In this document: in pieces, positions 1 to 10,361 of the stretch
Position numbering within the stretch: the first letter of the stretch is position 1
Layout: each line of letters opens with the position of its first letter
Source of the DNA: Oncomelania hupensis
Lineage: Eukaryota > Mollusca > Gastropoda > Littorinimorpha > Pomatiopsidae
Direction of reading: 5' to 3'
DNA length: 64,000 nucleotides
NCBI GenBank assembly: GCA_036898135.1
Contig: CM072511.1
Coordinates: 73,132,293-73,196,292 of the forward strand
Translations under genes and position numbers: made by a program
Notes under the pieces: generated by a model
Database searches by the model: none
Told to the model about the DNA's origin: nothing
Seen by the model: the letters and a program-made list of their open reading frames with translations, nothing else

Positions 1-1473
1 GGAGTGGACAACATACCCGCGGAACTGCTACAAGCAGGAGGAGAAGCGATGATTGATGCCCTCACCATTATCTGTAACAAGATCTGGCAGAGTGGGGAGT
101 GGCCTATACCATGGACCCAGTCGCTTGTCATCACTCTTCCCAAAAAAGGTAACCTTCAGGAGTGTGAAAATTACCGCACCATCAGCCTCATCAGCCATCC
201 CAGCAAGGTCCTCCTGAAAATAATACTCAACAGGTTGAAACCCCAAGCTGAACAAATCATAGCTGAAGAACAAGCAGGATTCAGGGCAGGGCGAAGTACC
301 ACTGAGCAGATTTTCAACCTCAGAATAATCTGTGAGAAATACCTACAGCACCAACAACATCTATATCATGTGTTCATAGACTTCAAGAAGGCGTTTGACC
401 GAGTCTGGCATGCAGCTCTATGGGCAACAATGAAAGTGTACAACATCAGCCCAAAAATTATTGAAGTCATCAAAAGCCTGTATGACAAGGCTACCAGTGC
501 AGTCCTCCACAACAGAGCCATCGGGAATTGGTTCAGAACAACAATCGGTGTGCGTCAAGGATGCCTACTCTCTCCAACACTCTTCAACATCTTCCTAGAG
601 CGCATCATGTCGGATGCTCTTGCAGACCATGAAGGCACAGTCAGCATAGGGGGTAGAGCAATCTCCAATCTTCGTTTTGCAGATGACATTGATGGATTGG
701 CTGGAGAGGAACAAGAACTTGAACAGCTGGTACAGAGGCTTGACACCACCTCCAAAGCCTATGGAATGGAAATAAGTGCAGAGAAGACCAAAATGATGAC
801 CAACAACACCAATGGCATCAATACGGACATCAAAGTCCAAGGCCAATCCCTCGACACAGTGCATAGCTTCAAATATTTAGGAGCCATTGTATCAGACAAT
901 GGGTCCCGACAGGAAGTCCTCTCCAGGATCGCACAAACAACTGCTGCCCTGACAAGGTTGAAGCCCATTTGGAAAGACAGGACCATCAGTCTACATTCCA
1001 AAGTAAGACTGCTGCGCTCCCTTGTCATCTCCATCTTCCTATATGCTTGCGAAGCATGGACCCTCACAGCAGATCTCCAACGAAGAATACAAAGCATGGA
1101 GATGAGGTGCTACAGAAGACTTCTGGGCATTTCCTATACCCAACACATCACCAACGACGAAGTCCGACAGACCATCACACAAGCTATTGGACAACATGAT
1201 GACCTGCTAACAGTGGTGAAGAAACGGAAACTTCGGTGGTATGGCCACGTCACCAGATCATCAGGCCTTGCAAAGACTATTCTGCAAGGCACAGTGCAAG
1301 GAGGTAGAAGAAAAGGGAGACCGAAAAAGAGGTGGGAGGACAACATTCGAGAATGGACTGGTTTGACACTGAGCGAAGCCATCAGGGCTGCTGAGGACAG
1401 AGAAAGATGGAGTATGCTGGTTAAACGATCATCTGTGGTGCCCCTACGACCTTCGGGTTACGGGACAGGATAG
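1..1473 (+). CDS. RTE LINE polyprotein, reverse transcriptase half (partial, open)
   Basis: Reverse transcriptase that would copy the element's RNA at the nicked target. The frame is open from the window edge to TAG at 1471-1473, about 490 residues. Visible in order: the PAELL region, LPKKG and YRTISL (fingers), AGFRAGRST, the palm motif FIDFKKAFDRVWH with its catalytic Asp, the VRQGCLLSP motif, the active-site box RFADDID (676-696), and a C-terminal domain with RWYGHVTRSS and GRPKKRWEDNI. The last motifs are common in RTE-type elements. No frameshift or stop is seen. The protein differs from the copy at 35.1-36.8 kb at only about a dozen positions, which suggests recent activity. Confidence 0.92.
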   Translation, partial: GVDNIPAELLQAGGEAMIDALTIICNKIWQSGEWPIPWTQSLVITLPKKGNLQECENYRTISLISHPSKVLLKIILNRLKPQAEQIIAEEQAGFRAGRSTTEQIFNLRIICEKYLQHQQHLYHVFIDFKKAFDRVWHAALWATMKVYNISPKIIEVIKSLYDKATSAVLHNRAIGNWFRTTIGVRQGCLLSPTLFNIFLERIMSDALADHEGTVSIGGRAISNLRFADDIDGLAGEEQELEQLVQRLDTTSKAYGMEISAEKTKMMTNNTNGINTDIKVQGQSLDTVHSFKYLGAIVSDNGSRQEVLSRIAQTTAALTRLKPIWKDRTISLHSKVRLLRSLVISIFLYACEAWTLTADLQRRIQSMEMRCYRRLLGISYTQHITNDEVRQTITQAIGQHDDLLTVVKKRKLRWYGHVTRSSGLAKTILQGTVQGGRRKGRPKKRWEDNIREWTGLTLSEAIRAAEDRERWSMLVKRSSVVPLRPSGYGTG

Positions 1474-1482
1474 GATAGGATC
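1..1482 (+). mobile_element. RTE-type LINE copy A, 3' part cut by window edge
   Basis: 3' part of a non-LTR retrotransposon of the most abundant family in this window (nine copies). The 5' part lies outside the window. The copy ends in the family's pentanucleotide tail, (GGATA)n, at 1464-1482, directly after the stop codon, so there is almost no 3' UTR. A compact single-ORF element with a short tandem-repeat tail instead of poly(A) fits the RTE clade. The reading frame is uninterrupted, making this one of the best preserved copies here. Confidence 0.93.
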
Positions 1483-1884
1483 AGGGACCGTGAGTTGATC
1501 ACACTCCCAAACAATCTTCGGAGCAGAATAGAGGGGACACATACAGGTCAAATTTGCTCTGATGACATCTGTGGCAATCCTGTGGAAATGAAATCCACAG
1601 GTATACCAGTATGGTGCACCAATTCTAGCTTTGTATAGCGGAAGTGACGTGGTTCTCCTGATGGCCTGTCCTAATTAGAAGGTTCGTTGAAGGTTCGTTG
1701 AGGTTCAAAAACTTTGTTTTCAGGTTCTCTGATCCACCTAGCTATGTTGCTGAACCTTTTTTGGGAAACAAATCTGTGTACTTTCCAAAGTTCTTATTTA
1801 CAGAAAGCAGGAAACAGACTCTGAGGCATTAGTATGGTACTCGCATCTCACGCAGTACCTGCTAGATCTGCTCCTGTTGACTTA
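1483..1884. other. Unannotated spacer
   Basis: No coding region or known repeat recognised. A short direct repeat of GGTTCGTTGA lies near 1680-1705. Confidence 0.5.
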
Positions 1885-1907
1885 AGAGAAAGAGAGAGAG
1901 AGAATAT

Positions 1908-1983
<76 letters not shown>

Positions 1984-1992
1984 GAGAGAGAC
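1885..1992. repeat. (GA)n microsatellite
   Basis: About 108 bp of AG dinucleotide repeat with a few interruptions at each end. Long frames across it encode only RE or LS repeats and are not genes. Confidence 0.97.
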
Positions 1993-2167
1993 GATTGACA
2001 TTTTTCTTCACGTATGGACATCGTCTGTTTACTTTTCTAGAAAGCATAGTTACACATTACAAACAAAACTTCTTCGGGCTACCAGCCCATAGAAGAAATG
2101 GTTGGTCACGTGGTAGTAAAAGTTCAATGAACATATAATTCTGTCATCATTATAATGATGTATCCTA

Positions 2168-2488
2168 TTATGTCATCTTCTCGTAAAATTCGGTTCGTAA
2201 CTTTAGTGCATGAAAAACGAAAAGGCTTAATCGCCACATAAAAAATTTTGATCCTGTCTGCAAAACATGTTGATAAGACTGGACAGAAAACGTCAGATAC
2301 TTTGCTCTTAAGTCATCATACAGAGAACAATCAGAAATAAAATGATCTTCACTTTCCACAACATTGCAGTATGTACACAATGCATTTCCTTCTGTTTCGT
2401 TAAACATTACTCTAAAGAATGAAGCCTTCAAAGGTAGAACACCACGCCGGAGCTTAAATAAACAATCTCTAAAACATTTTATATGCAT
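2168..2488 (-). pseudogene. LINE C-terminal zinc-finger-like fragment
   Basis: About 106 codons on the minus strand containing the pattern CTYCN-x5-EDHFISDC followed by LYDDLRAKYL. A CxxC...HxxxxC module followed by an acidic and aromatic segment is typical of the extreme C terminus of many invertebrate non-LTR retrotransposon proteins. Nothing of the RT core is adjacent, so this is a short 3' remnant. Its clade cannot be fixed; it could belong to the same family as the degraded LINE at 10.4-11.6 kb. Confidence 0.5.
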
Positions 2489-2607
2489 AAGATCAAGATA
2501 ATCTTCAGTCTAATAAACTTCTTTAAACATTCTTTAATTCTTATAAGTTTCTTTTGTCAAAGCAGAGCTATCCCATTCTTGTATAAAGGTATCTTTCATT
2601 CTCTGTT

Positions 2608-2608
2608 T

Positions 2609-2639
<31 letters not shown>

Positions 2640-2658
2640 TGTGTGTGTGTGTGTGTGT

Positions 2659-2720
<62 letters not shown>
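2608..2720. repeat. Compound (GA)n-(GT)n microsatellite
   Basis: An AG run switches to a GT run near 2640 with three GGGT-type interruptions. It is potentially Z-DNA forming. Confidence 0.97.
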
Positions 2721-2724
<4 letters not shown>

Positions 2725-3117
2725 TGTGGGAGATAAGGTGAGGCCCACCATTTCCTGCAGCCCTTATTCACCACACCAAACACTGTCATTGACATTGTTT
2801 CTTTCACACATTGAGAGAGAACAAAATAAAAGCGAAGGATGATATTATTCCTTCTGGAATAGTAATTGTAATTGGAGTCTGCTCTAAAAAACTTGAAGAA
2901 CGAAGCACAACAATTTCGTGTCATGTCCGGGCGGCCCTGTTTGTCGGTGTTAACCTTGCCTTCTTTGGAGCCAGTGTGTCGCAAAGTTATAATTTCCTAG
3001 CACGACATTTGGCCGTTAACCGGCTGCAGATCACCCGTCAGACGTGAGTCTTTAAACGGCTGTCATCACGTTTTTTTTCCAGCCAATCTTTACACGATAG
3101 TGCTATACCTCTGGTGT
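2721..3117. other. Unannotated spacer
   Basis: Mixed-composition DNA without recognisable coding or repeat content. Confidence 0.45.
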
Positions 3118-3123
3118 TTAATT

Positions 3124-3163
<40 letters not shown>

Positions 3164-3205
3164 TCTTATATTGTATTTATTTATTCAATATTTATTTATT
3201 TCATT
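3118..3205. repeat. (ATTT)n microsatellite
   Basis: Tetranucleotide ATTT array, perfect at first and then degenerate. Confidence 0.95.
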
Positions 3206-3341
3206 TTAAGAATATAACATGGCGCGACCTTTTAAACACTTATAAAATAACCGTTACGAAGTGTGTTCTCTTTCCTTCGTCACTGCCTCCTCCACCTTAT
3301 TACGACCGTCGTCGTCCTCATGTCCTCGTCCCCTTGATCAT

Positions 3342-3343
<2 letters not shown>

Positions 3344-3392
<49 letters not shown>
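3344..3392. repeat. (CT)n microsatellite
   Basis: Perfect CT dinucleotide run of about 49 bp, 30 bp from the 3' tail of the adjacent LINE. Confidence 0.96.
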
Positions 3393-3396
<4 letters not shown>

Positions 3397-3420
3397 TTCC
3401 ACCTCCCTCCTCTTCCTTGT

Positions 3421-5145
3421 TAAGATAAGATAAGATAAGACAACTTTATTATCTTTTACAAGAAATTACATTGTGGTGTACAATTACAATCAACAAGGAA
3501 TAAACATTACATTAATAATAACAGCAATCATAATGACAATGAGGATAAAACTGCACAGTCACACATGAATATAATTACACTTTTGCATGCTAACATTAAA
3601 CGACAGCAAATGTTAAATGAAATTATTTGGGCAAACAAACACACTCACACACACATGTCATTTATTAAGTAATGAGACAGCCTTTAGCATAAAACTGTTT
3701 TTCGTTTTGAGAGTTCTGACCCTTGGTGTTTGCTAGCGCCTTCCAGAAGGCAGGAGCTGGAAGTGGTGCGCAAGCACATGAGTGCTATCCAGCACAATGC
3801 AACTGGCTTTCCGCACAACACGCCTTTCATACAACAACTGCAGACTCTATTGTTTCACTCCCACAACCTTCCCACAGACTTTCACCACTCGATCCAGCAC
3901 ACCTTTGTTTTTTACACACAAACGTCCATACCAGCAAATAAAAGAAAATGTAAGAACGGACTCAATAAAAGAAGAGTAAAAAGTCTGAAGGATGCGGCTA
4001 TTGATTTGGAGATTTCGAAGTTTTTGAAGGCAGTAAATTCTAGACTGACATTTTTTGTGGATGGCCTGGGTGTTTGCAGTGAACTTCAGTTTCTCGTCAA
4101 TGATGGTTCCCAGGTATTTGTATTGAGTGACTGTCTCGACTATAACACCATCAATGACAAGGTCTGGAATGAAAGCGTTGTTTTTACGAAAGTCAATGAC
4201 AAGTTCCTTAGTTTTCTTTACATTTAAGTCCAGATAGTTTTGTTTGCACCAGGAGCTGAACCTATCAACTGCAGAGAAATACACAGCATTTGAATTGGAC
4301 AGGTCCTCAAGGGCAGAGTCGTCCGAGTGCTTTATGACCGGTGTGGCGTCAGTTCCTCTGCAGTCGTTTGTGTAGAGCGTGAAAAGTACCGGAGAAAGAA
4401 CCGTACCCTGATGAGCTCCTGTGGACGTTTGTTTGAGAGATGAGACAGCAGAGTGAAAGCGGACGACCTGAGATCTGGACACGAGGAAGTGAACGATCCA
4501 CAGGACGAGTCTAGGAGGGACAGTGTAAGACAAAAGCTTCTGAGCCATGAGGCGTGGCTGTATGGTATTGAAAGCAGAATAAAAGTCTATAAATAGAATA
4601 CGGACGAAGAAACCAGAGGTCTCTAAGTGATCATAAGCATTGTGGAGAAGCGTCAGAGTAGCGTCGTCGGTACTACGATTGGGTTTGTATGCAAACTGAA
4701 GAGGGTCAGAGAAAGGCTGAGTGTGACAAAGAAGACGAGACAGAAGAATCCGTTCGAGACATTTCATAGCTATGGATGTAAGGGCAACAGGGCGGTAGTC
4801 GTTGAGTTCTTTGGGTTTACTGTTTTAGGGTACGGGACAGATGATAGGGTATTTCCATACACTAGGTACAACTCAGTCCCTGACTGACCACGAGAACAGC
4901 TGACTGAATACTAAGCACAACTGTGCAGCGCACCTCTTCAAGGTCCGATCCCCTATGCCATCAGGGCCAGTGGCCTTTCTCAATTTCAGTCGTTTAAACA
5001 TGGACTCAACTGTGGCACCGTCGATCTCAAAGTCAGCATCACCATCAACCACGTCTTGTTCTAAACGAGAAATAATATCATCAACGTCGTCTTTTGTATC
5101 GTCGCGTTCGAAACGGCAGTAGAATGAATTTAGTTCTTCTCACAT
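3421..5145 (-). mobile_element. Rex1/CR1-like LINE, 5' truncated
   Basis: A non-LTR retrotransposon copy on the minus strand. Its 3' end is marked by an AATAAAGTTGTCTTATC-like end running into a pentamer tail, seen as (TAAGA)n at 3422-3440 on the plus strand. The 5' end stops in the RT N-terminal region near 5145, next to a CTT-rich tract. The protein most resembles the Rex1/Babar group of the CR1 superfamily: palm motif with FYSAFNTIQP, and an HSDD-type active-site box instead of FADD. The same type of 3' end occurs at 42.96-43.00 kb. Confidence 0.8.
3680..5140 (-). pseudogene. Rex1/CR1-like reverse transcriptase remnant
   Basis: The best frame (4767-3847) covers the RT palm and thumb: NRSTDDATL, LFIDFYSAFNTIQPRLMAQ, GTVLSPVLFTLYTND, KHSDDSAL (active-site box; first position replaced by H), LNVKKTKELVIDFR and YKYLGTIID. 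Upstream to 5140 another frame gives an N-terminal fingers segment with KATGPDGIGDRTLK. Downstream to about 3680 there is a C-terminal FQLLPSGRR followed by a stop. At least two frame changes and several stops make it non-functional. Confidence 0.8.
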
Positions 5146-6084
5146 TTTAATTTGTTGTTGTTCTTTTTCTTCTTGTTCTTCTTGTACTTCTTGTTCTTGT
5201 TCTTCTTTTTTCTCTACCAACATTCAGCGCTTATGCTAGAAACGACACAATTTATTCAAAAGCCAGGTAGAGAATAATATTAATGTAATCTATAGTGCTG
5301 TACGTGTAAAAGCAATTACTGATTAAATAGAAATCGTAATCTGAGAATATTACTATTAGGAAAAAAAATTAAAAGACACGTGCTGACTTAACAGGAAACT
5401 AAATAACAAACAACAAACAAATCAAAACTGAACTAATATCGCCTGATCGGTTCTCACTAATCATACTTCGATATCAGACCGAGCGCTTCTGCAGGCTCCG
5501 AGCAATGCAACGTCGATGTTAGATTGCCACCCTATCGCTTGATGTCAAATGACTCTACTTGTTTTGACTGGTATCAAATGACCGCCCTCTTCATTGAGAA
5601 TTAGATTAAAACTCAAAACAATAAAATAAAATAAAAAATTTTAAAAAATACCTTTAAGTTAACGCGATTCCCACAAACACTATACCCCTAATCAAGCTTT
5701 TGTCACGTTTCCCATAATTCAATAAAACGAATTCAGAAAAATTGCCAAGGGATGTTTGTAAAACAATAATGAATAAGTATGCATCAGTTCAAGGGGAGTT
5801 AGTGGAAGGTAGTGAGAGATTTCGATGAAGGAACAAGTCCATAAGAACTAAAGATACAGATGAGTAGGCCTACACATGCATGCAATAACATGTACACATA
5901 CTAGTATAAGACATAAAAAATAATACATTTTATTCGCCCAAAGATTTGCATTGGTAAAAGTTATTTACGGCCATGCAACCAAAAGGAGTTAGAATATAAA
6001 GAATAATAAAAGTCAGAATACCAATTGTTTGAATGATACATTGCTATAACATAACATGACGGTAATTAACATAACGTTGATGCT
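5146..6084. other. AT-rich unannotated spacer
   Basis: CTT-rich at 5158-5220, then about 850 bp of AT-rich DNA with no coding signal or repeat that I recognise. Confidence 0.5.
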
Positions 6085-6350
6085 GAGTACGCGATGACGA
6101 CGACGACAATTGCGATGGGGATCCTGATGATTATGATGCTTGCGACGACTACGATGATGATGATGCCGACGATGACGATGACGGTGATGATAAATTAAAT
6201 TAAACGATGGCATGACGATGACAACGATGTTGATGATGACGCTGATGATTATAGATGGCGACAAGGATTTTGAAGTTAATGTTAATAATTATGATGGTGT
6301 TCATGATAAAGATAATGATGACGACGGCTTTAATCATAAAGAACTATATT
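6085..6350. repeat. Degenerate GAT/GAC trinucleotide tract
   Basis: About 260 bp dominated by GAT, GAC and GATGAC units with many interruptions, an aged trinucleotide repeat. The His/Asp-rich frame on the minus strand is a by-product. Confidence 0.8.
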
Positions 6351-6535
6351 ACAACGGGAAATAAATGCAAATTGATTGTATAAACAGTTTAAATAAGCAC
6401 TGCACATTGCACATAATGATAACGACGATGAGAGATAACACTGAAAATAAATATTTAAAATCAATCATTTGAAAACCTTTTTACTCACACTTTTCAGTAC
6501 ATGCATGGGTACTTTAATTATGCAGGTCTTTGAAA

Positions 6536-6546
6536 TGCAGAGAGAA

Positions 6547-6580
<34 letters not shown>

Positions 6581-6636
6581 GCAGACAAAGACAGAGAGAC
6601 AGAGAGATGTAGAGAGAGACAGACAGACAGAGAAAG
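6536..6636. repeat. (AGAC)n/(GA)n microsatellite
   Basis: Alternating AG and CAGA units, interrupted. Confidence 0.9.
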
Positions 6637-7027
6637 TTAGTTTAAACGTTTATTACAATTACATGTTACAATAATAATAATTATAAGATTACAGATTATT
6701 CTTACAATTAGTCCTTGTTTCAAGCACACATGCAAACATAATACATTTATACAATCATTTAAACCTGTCACATTTTACATATACTACTCAAAATAATTGA
6801 AGGGCCACTCTCATATTTCATTGTTTAATTATTTTTTGCTGCTATCAATAATATCGCTTATATTGCTTATTTCAAAACTTATCCTGTACAGTAACATTCA
6901 AGACAATCTTATTCTGACAAGCAATCACATGTGTGAGTTTTGAACTTTCTGCACTGATTTGAAAAACAAACCCAATGTTTACCAAAACAATGACCCTACT
7001 TTACTGTTGTCTTGCTAATAAAAAAAA

Positions 7028-7323
7028 GCGAGCGTTGTGGCCAAGTGGGCTAAGGCGGGACTAACTTGCCTTGTCCACAGACCAGAAACCAATGGCGCCT
7101 GACAGGTGTGGGTTCGATCCTGCATCGGGGCGTTATGTTTCTCCGAATATTATTTACTTTCGACTCGGGCAACGTCTCGGGGGTTTTCTCCGGGTACTCC
7201 GGTTTGCTCCCCCAGCAAAATTTTTAAAAAAATCAAAAATTTAAAGAATTTCTAAATTTCAAAACAAAAATCACAACTAATGTTAGGTAGGTTGGGTTTG
7301 GGCGCGCCACAGGCTGCGACTAC
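7028..7323 (+). mobile_element. tRNA-headed SINE (family 1) inside the Tc1-type element
   Basis: The 5' part looks like a tRNA-derived RNA polymerase III promoter: A-box-like GTGGCCAAGTGGG near 7038 and B-box GGGTTCGATCCTGC near 7110. A body follows with TTTCGACTCGGGCAACG, TTTTCTCCGGGTACTCCGG and a tail ending TTTGGGCGCGCCACAGG. The second copy at 57.8-58.25 kb (minus strand) shares head, body and tail, which defines the family and the right boundary, where homology stops near 7323. No clean target-site duplication is seen, and the insertion coincides with loss of the transposase N terminus. Confidence 0.8.
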
Positions 7324-7324
7324 G

Positions 7325-7801
7325 CCTTCCACAGGGGAGGCGGCCCAGAATTTGATGTGGGGTGGCTTCGCATTAAACTTCAGAACACCCCTGCTCCAAA
7401 TTCATGGCAACTTAAACGGTATTGGCTACAGGGATGACGTCCTACAACCTAGGGTTCTCCCAGCTCTGCGGGCCATTGGGGAAGGTGCCATACTACAGGA
7501 CGATAATGCCAGACCCCACCGAGCTCGTATCGTCAATGACTTCCTGCAGCAACAACACGTCAAAAGGATGGATTGGCCGGCTCGATCACCAGATTTGAAC
7601 TCCATAGAACATCTGTGGGATGTCTTGGGTCGACAGACACGGGCAAACCTCCCTCCAGGAGCTAACCTTGAAGTTCTGGCCCAAGTTCTCCAGCAAGAGT
7701 GGTTGGCCATCCCAGGAAACATCCTCCATAACCTGATACGCTCCATGAGACAACGATGCCAAGACTGCATTGATGCAAACGGTGGCCACACCGGATACTG
7801 A
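7325..7801 (+). pseudogene. Tc1-type transposase, C-terminal catalytic part
   Basis: DDE transposase that would cut and paste the surrounding element. About 155 residues remain of a typical 330-350. Seen: LMWGGF, RTPLLQIHGNLNG, QDDNARPHRA (second catalytic Asp), then WPARSPDLNSIEHLWDVLGR with the catalytic Glu. Exactly 34 residues separate this Asp and Glu, so DD34E, typical of Tc1. The first catalytic Asp and the helix-turn-helix region are missing. The open frame starts at 7280 inside the SINE, so its first 15 or so codons are SINE sequence and not original protein. Confidence 0.88.
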
Positions 7802-8084
7802 CTCTATAGATTTTTGGTTTCTAAAGTTTTGATTTTGTAAATGAGGGGTATGTCCAGATAAATTGAATTTACTCGAATTTTAAGCGACTGATGTCTAAAA
7901 TCTTGTTTGTTATTGATGCAGAAATGATTGCAATAAAATATGATGAACTAATAAATTGAATACGTGTTTCTGATTTAAAGAGAGACCCATATGTCCAAGT
8001 GGCCTTTGTATTATTTTGAGTAGTATATATACGAATACGATAACGATAGGAATACGAATATGAATTTTAAAAAAACAAAAACAG

Positions 8085-9160
8085 TCACACTCCTCAAAAC
8101 CTTCCATTCATTCTGACCAAAACTTATGAATGCTTTGAAAACATTTCTAACTGGATGACAGTCAACAAGCTCCAATTCAATGCAAACAAAACTGAAGTCA
8201 TGCTCACAGGTTCCAAACACAACCTGTCTGTAGAAACTGTCACTCTTGGCCAGACCACTCTTCCTATGTCATCTTCTGTCAAAAACCTTGGTGTCGTTCT
8301 TGACAACACCCTTTCCATGTCAGAATTCATACGCAAAACCTGTCAAACATGCAACTTTCATCTCCGTAGAATAGGCCTTGTCCGCAAACATCTGACCACT
8401 GACGCTACTGTCAAACTCATTTCCTCTCTTGTTTTGTCACGATTAGACTACTGTAACTCTCTCCTGGCTGGACTTCCTTCTTCTATTTATCTGCTCCAAC
8501 GTGTTCAGAACTCAGCTGCACGTCTGGTTCTCAAACATAAAAAAAATCTGATCTGAGTGCCCCTTCTACATTCACTGGATCCACTGGCTTTTAGCGTCTC
8601 ATAGAATTATCTACAAAATCGCTATTTTCTGTTACAAGTGCGTCTATGGCTTAGACCCTTCTTACCTCACCCAGAACATTCAATTTTATAAGCCTTCTAG
8701 AAAACTTCGTTCTTCCTCTGGCACCCTCATGCTTCACATACCCCGCTACAAACTCTCCTCTGCTGGCCATCGATCTTTCTCAGTGCTTGGCCCTTTAACT
8801 TGGAACTCTCTTCCCCTCTCTCTTCGCAGCTCTCCAATCATAGCTACTTTCAAATCCAACGTGAAAACTCAACTCTTCCTTAAATGTTTCTGATCTTGCC
8901 TCCCATCATCATCGTCGTCATTCCTCCATTTATTTTGTTTTGTTTTTTTGTTTTGATTCAGACCACCGCCACCACCCACCCCATCACCCATCCTTAGCTC
9001 TCCCCTGCTCCCTCCTTCCCTCGTCTCTTACTCGTTAACAAGTGTCTGATATTATTTTGTATGAAGGCGGATGTTTACAATGAATGCGTGAGTACTGCGC
9101 TTTGAACTGATATTGTTCATTGTGTAAAAGCGCTATATAAATATCCTGATTATTATTATG
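8085..9160 (+). mobile_element. L2-like LINE, 5'-truncated 3' fragment
   Basis: The 3' end of an L2/CR1-superfamily LINE. It starts inside the RT thumb region shortly after the Tc1-type element and ends with GCGCTATATAA followed by a short ATT tail at about 9130-9160. The same end occurs in the larger L2-like copy at 58.3-61.2 kb and in several SINEs here. Confidence 0.82.
8092..8893 (+). pseudogene. L2-like reverse transcriptase C terminus (frameshifted)
   Basis: Frame 1 (to 8556) reads WMTVNKLQFNANKTEVML, KNLGVVLDNTLSM, VLSRLDYCNSLLAGLP and VQNSAARLVLKHKK, all standard C-terminal landmarks of L2-like RTs. A frameshift in an A-run near 8540 moves the continuation to another frame, which has GPLTWNSLPLSLRSS and ends near 8893. 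The palm and endonuclease are absent. Confidence 0.85.
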
Positions 9161-9164
9161 CGAT

Positions 9165-9555
9165 CACTTTATTATCTCAATCACAGAGAAATTCACACGT
9201 GGTGCTACATATAAATGTTACAAGACGATAAAGGACAGTATAACAACAGTAAACAGTAAAACATGATAAAAGTATATCAAGAGGACACATACCCACCAAT
9301 CTCGTGCGGATTGGACATTAATTATACAAATCATGTCATGCACACTGTCATAATTGAAGCATCATCAGGCATACATTGAGATTCTTAATCGTTTAATAAA
9401 GAAATTGCGGTGGGTATAAAACTATTGTTGTGTATTTTTAGTGCGTACAGTTTTGAACTTTGGTGTCCTGTAGCGCCTACCCGAGGGCAGGAGATTGAAG
9501 CGGTGCGCGAGCACGTGAATGCTGATTTAAAGTATGCGACGGGCCTTTCTCACCT
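9165..9555 (-). mobile_element. Rex1/CR1-like LINE 3' fragment
   Basis: On the minus strand, about 9500-9440 encodes NLLPSGRRYRTPKFKT, the C-terminal landmark also seen near 3.72 kb. The rest is 3' UTR ending at an AATAAAGTG-like stretch near 9165. It is cut on its upstream side by RTE copy B. Confidence 0.65.
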
Positions 9556-10361
9556 ATATCCTATCCTATCCTATCCTATCCCATAACTCGGAGGTCGTAG
9601 ACCACAGATGATCGTTTAACCAGCGTATTCCATCTTTCCCTGTCCTGAGCAACCCTCATTGTTTTGCTCAGTGTCAAACCAGTCCATTCCCGAATGTTGT
9701 CATCCCACCTCTTTTTCATCCTCAATCTTCTTCTACCTCCTTGCACTGTGCCTTGCAGGATGATCTCTGCAAGACCTGATGATCTGGTGACGTGGCCATA
9801 CCATCGGAGTTTCCATTTTTTCACCACTGTGAGTAGATCATCGTGTTGTCCAATGGCTTGTGTGATGGTCTGTCGGACTTCGTCGTTGGTGATGTGCTGG
9901 GTATAGGAAATACCCAGAGGTCTTCTGTAACACCTCATCTCCATGCTTTGTAGTAGATAAGCTGTGAGGTCGAGGGCCCATGTTTCGCAAGCATATAGGA
10001 AGATGGAGATGACAAGGGAGCGCAGCAGTCTTACCTTGGAATGTAGACTGACTGTCCTGTGTCTTTCCAAATTGGCTTCAACCTCGCCAGGGCAGCAGTT
10101 GTTTGTGCGATCCTGGAGAGGACTTCCTGTCTGATACAATGGCTCCTAAATATTTGAAGCTATGCACTGTGTTGAGGGATTGGCCTTGGACTTTGATGTC
10201 CGTGTTGATGCCATTGGTGTTGTTGGTCATCATTTTGGTCTTCTCTGCACTTATTTCCATTCCATAGGCTCTGGAGGTGGTGTCAAGCCTCTGTTGCAGC
10301 TGTTCAAGTTCTTGTTCCTCTCCAGCCAATCCATCAATGCCATCCGCAAACGAAGGTTGGA
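9556..10361 (-). mobile_element. RTE-type LINE copy B, 5' truncated
   Basis: The 3' tail shows as (CCTAT)n at 9556-9580 and the family C terminus follows. The copy stops within the active-site region: the last family sequence, at 10361, is just upstream of the ADD box. It lies between a Rex1-like fragment and an older LINE fragment. Confidence 0.9.
9576..10355 (-). pseudogene. RTE reverse transcriptase C-terminal part (copy B)
   Basis: Two overlapping frames cover the ADG/ADD box region, NTNGINTDIKVQGQSLN, SFKYLGAIVSD, then LHSKVRLLRSLVISIF, RWYGHVTRSSGLA and KKRWDDNIREW. A frameshift near 10.1 kb separates them. The Asp-Asp of the active site reads as DG here. Dead copy. Confidence 0.88.

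Larger units (their letters stand above)
6784..8023 (+). mobile_element. Tc1-type DNA transposon with complete ends, internally disrupted
   Basis: Terminal inverted repeats are visible: CTACTCAAAATAAT at 6784-6797 and its reverse complement at 8010-8023, each flanked by TA (6782-6783 and 8024-8025), the expected Tc1/mariner target duplication. Between them lies the C-terminal part of a DD34E transposase. The N-terminal half (DNA-binding domain and first catalytic Asp) is absent, and a tRNA-headed SINE (7028-7323) sits in its place. The element cannot transpose by itself but keeps both ends and could be moved by a related transposase. Confidence 0.85.

Noticed and set aside
7280..7801. Start codon at 7280 as the true transposase start
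   Set aside because: The first codons are SINE tail sequence, also found at 57.8 kb without any transposase.
9664..9906. Open frames on the strand opposite RTE copies (MLSVKPVHSRMLSSHLFF and similar at seven places)
   Set aside because: They recur only because the RTE antisense strand lacks stops there. They are shadows of the RT frame.
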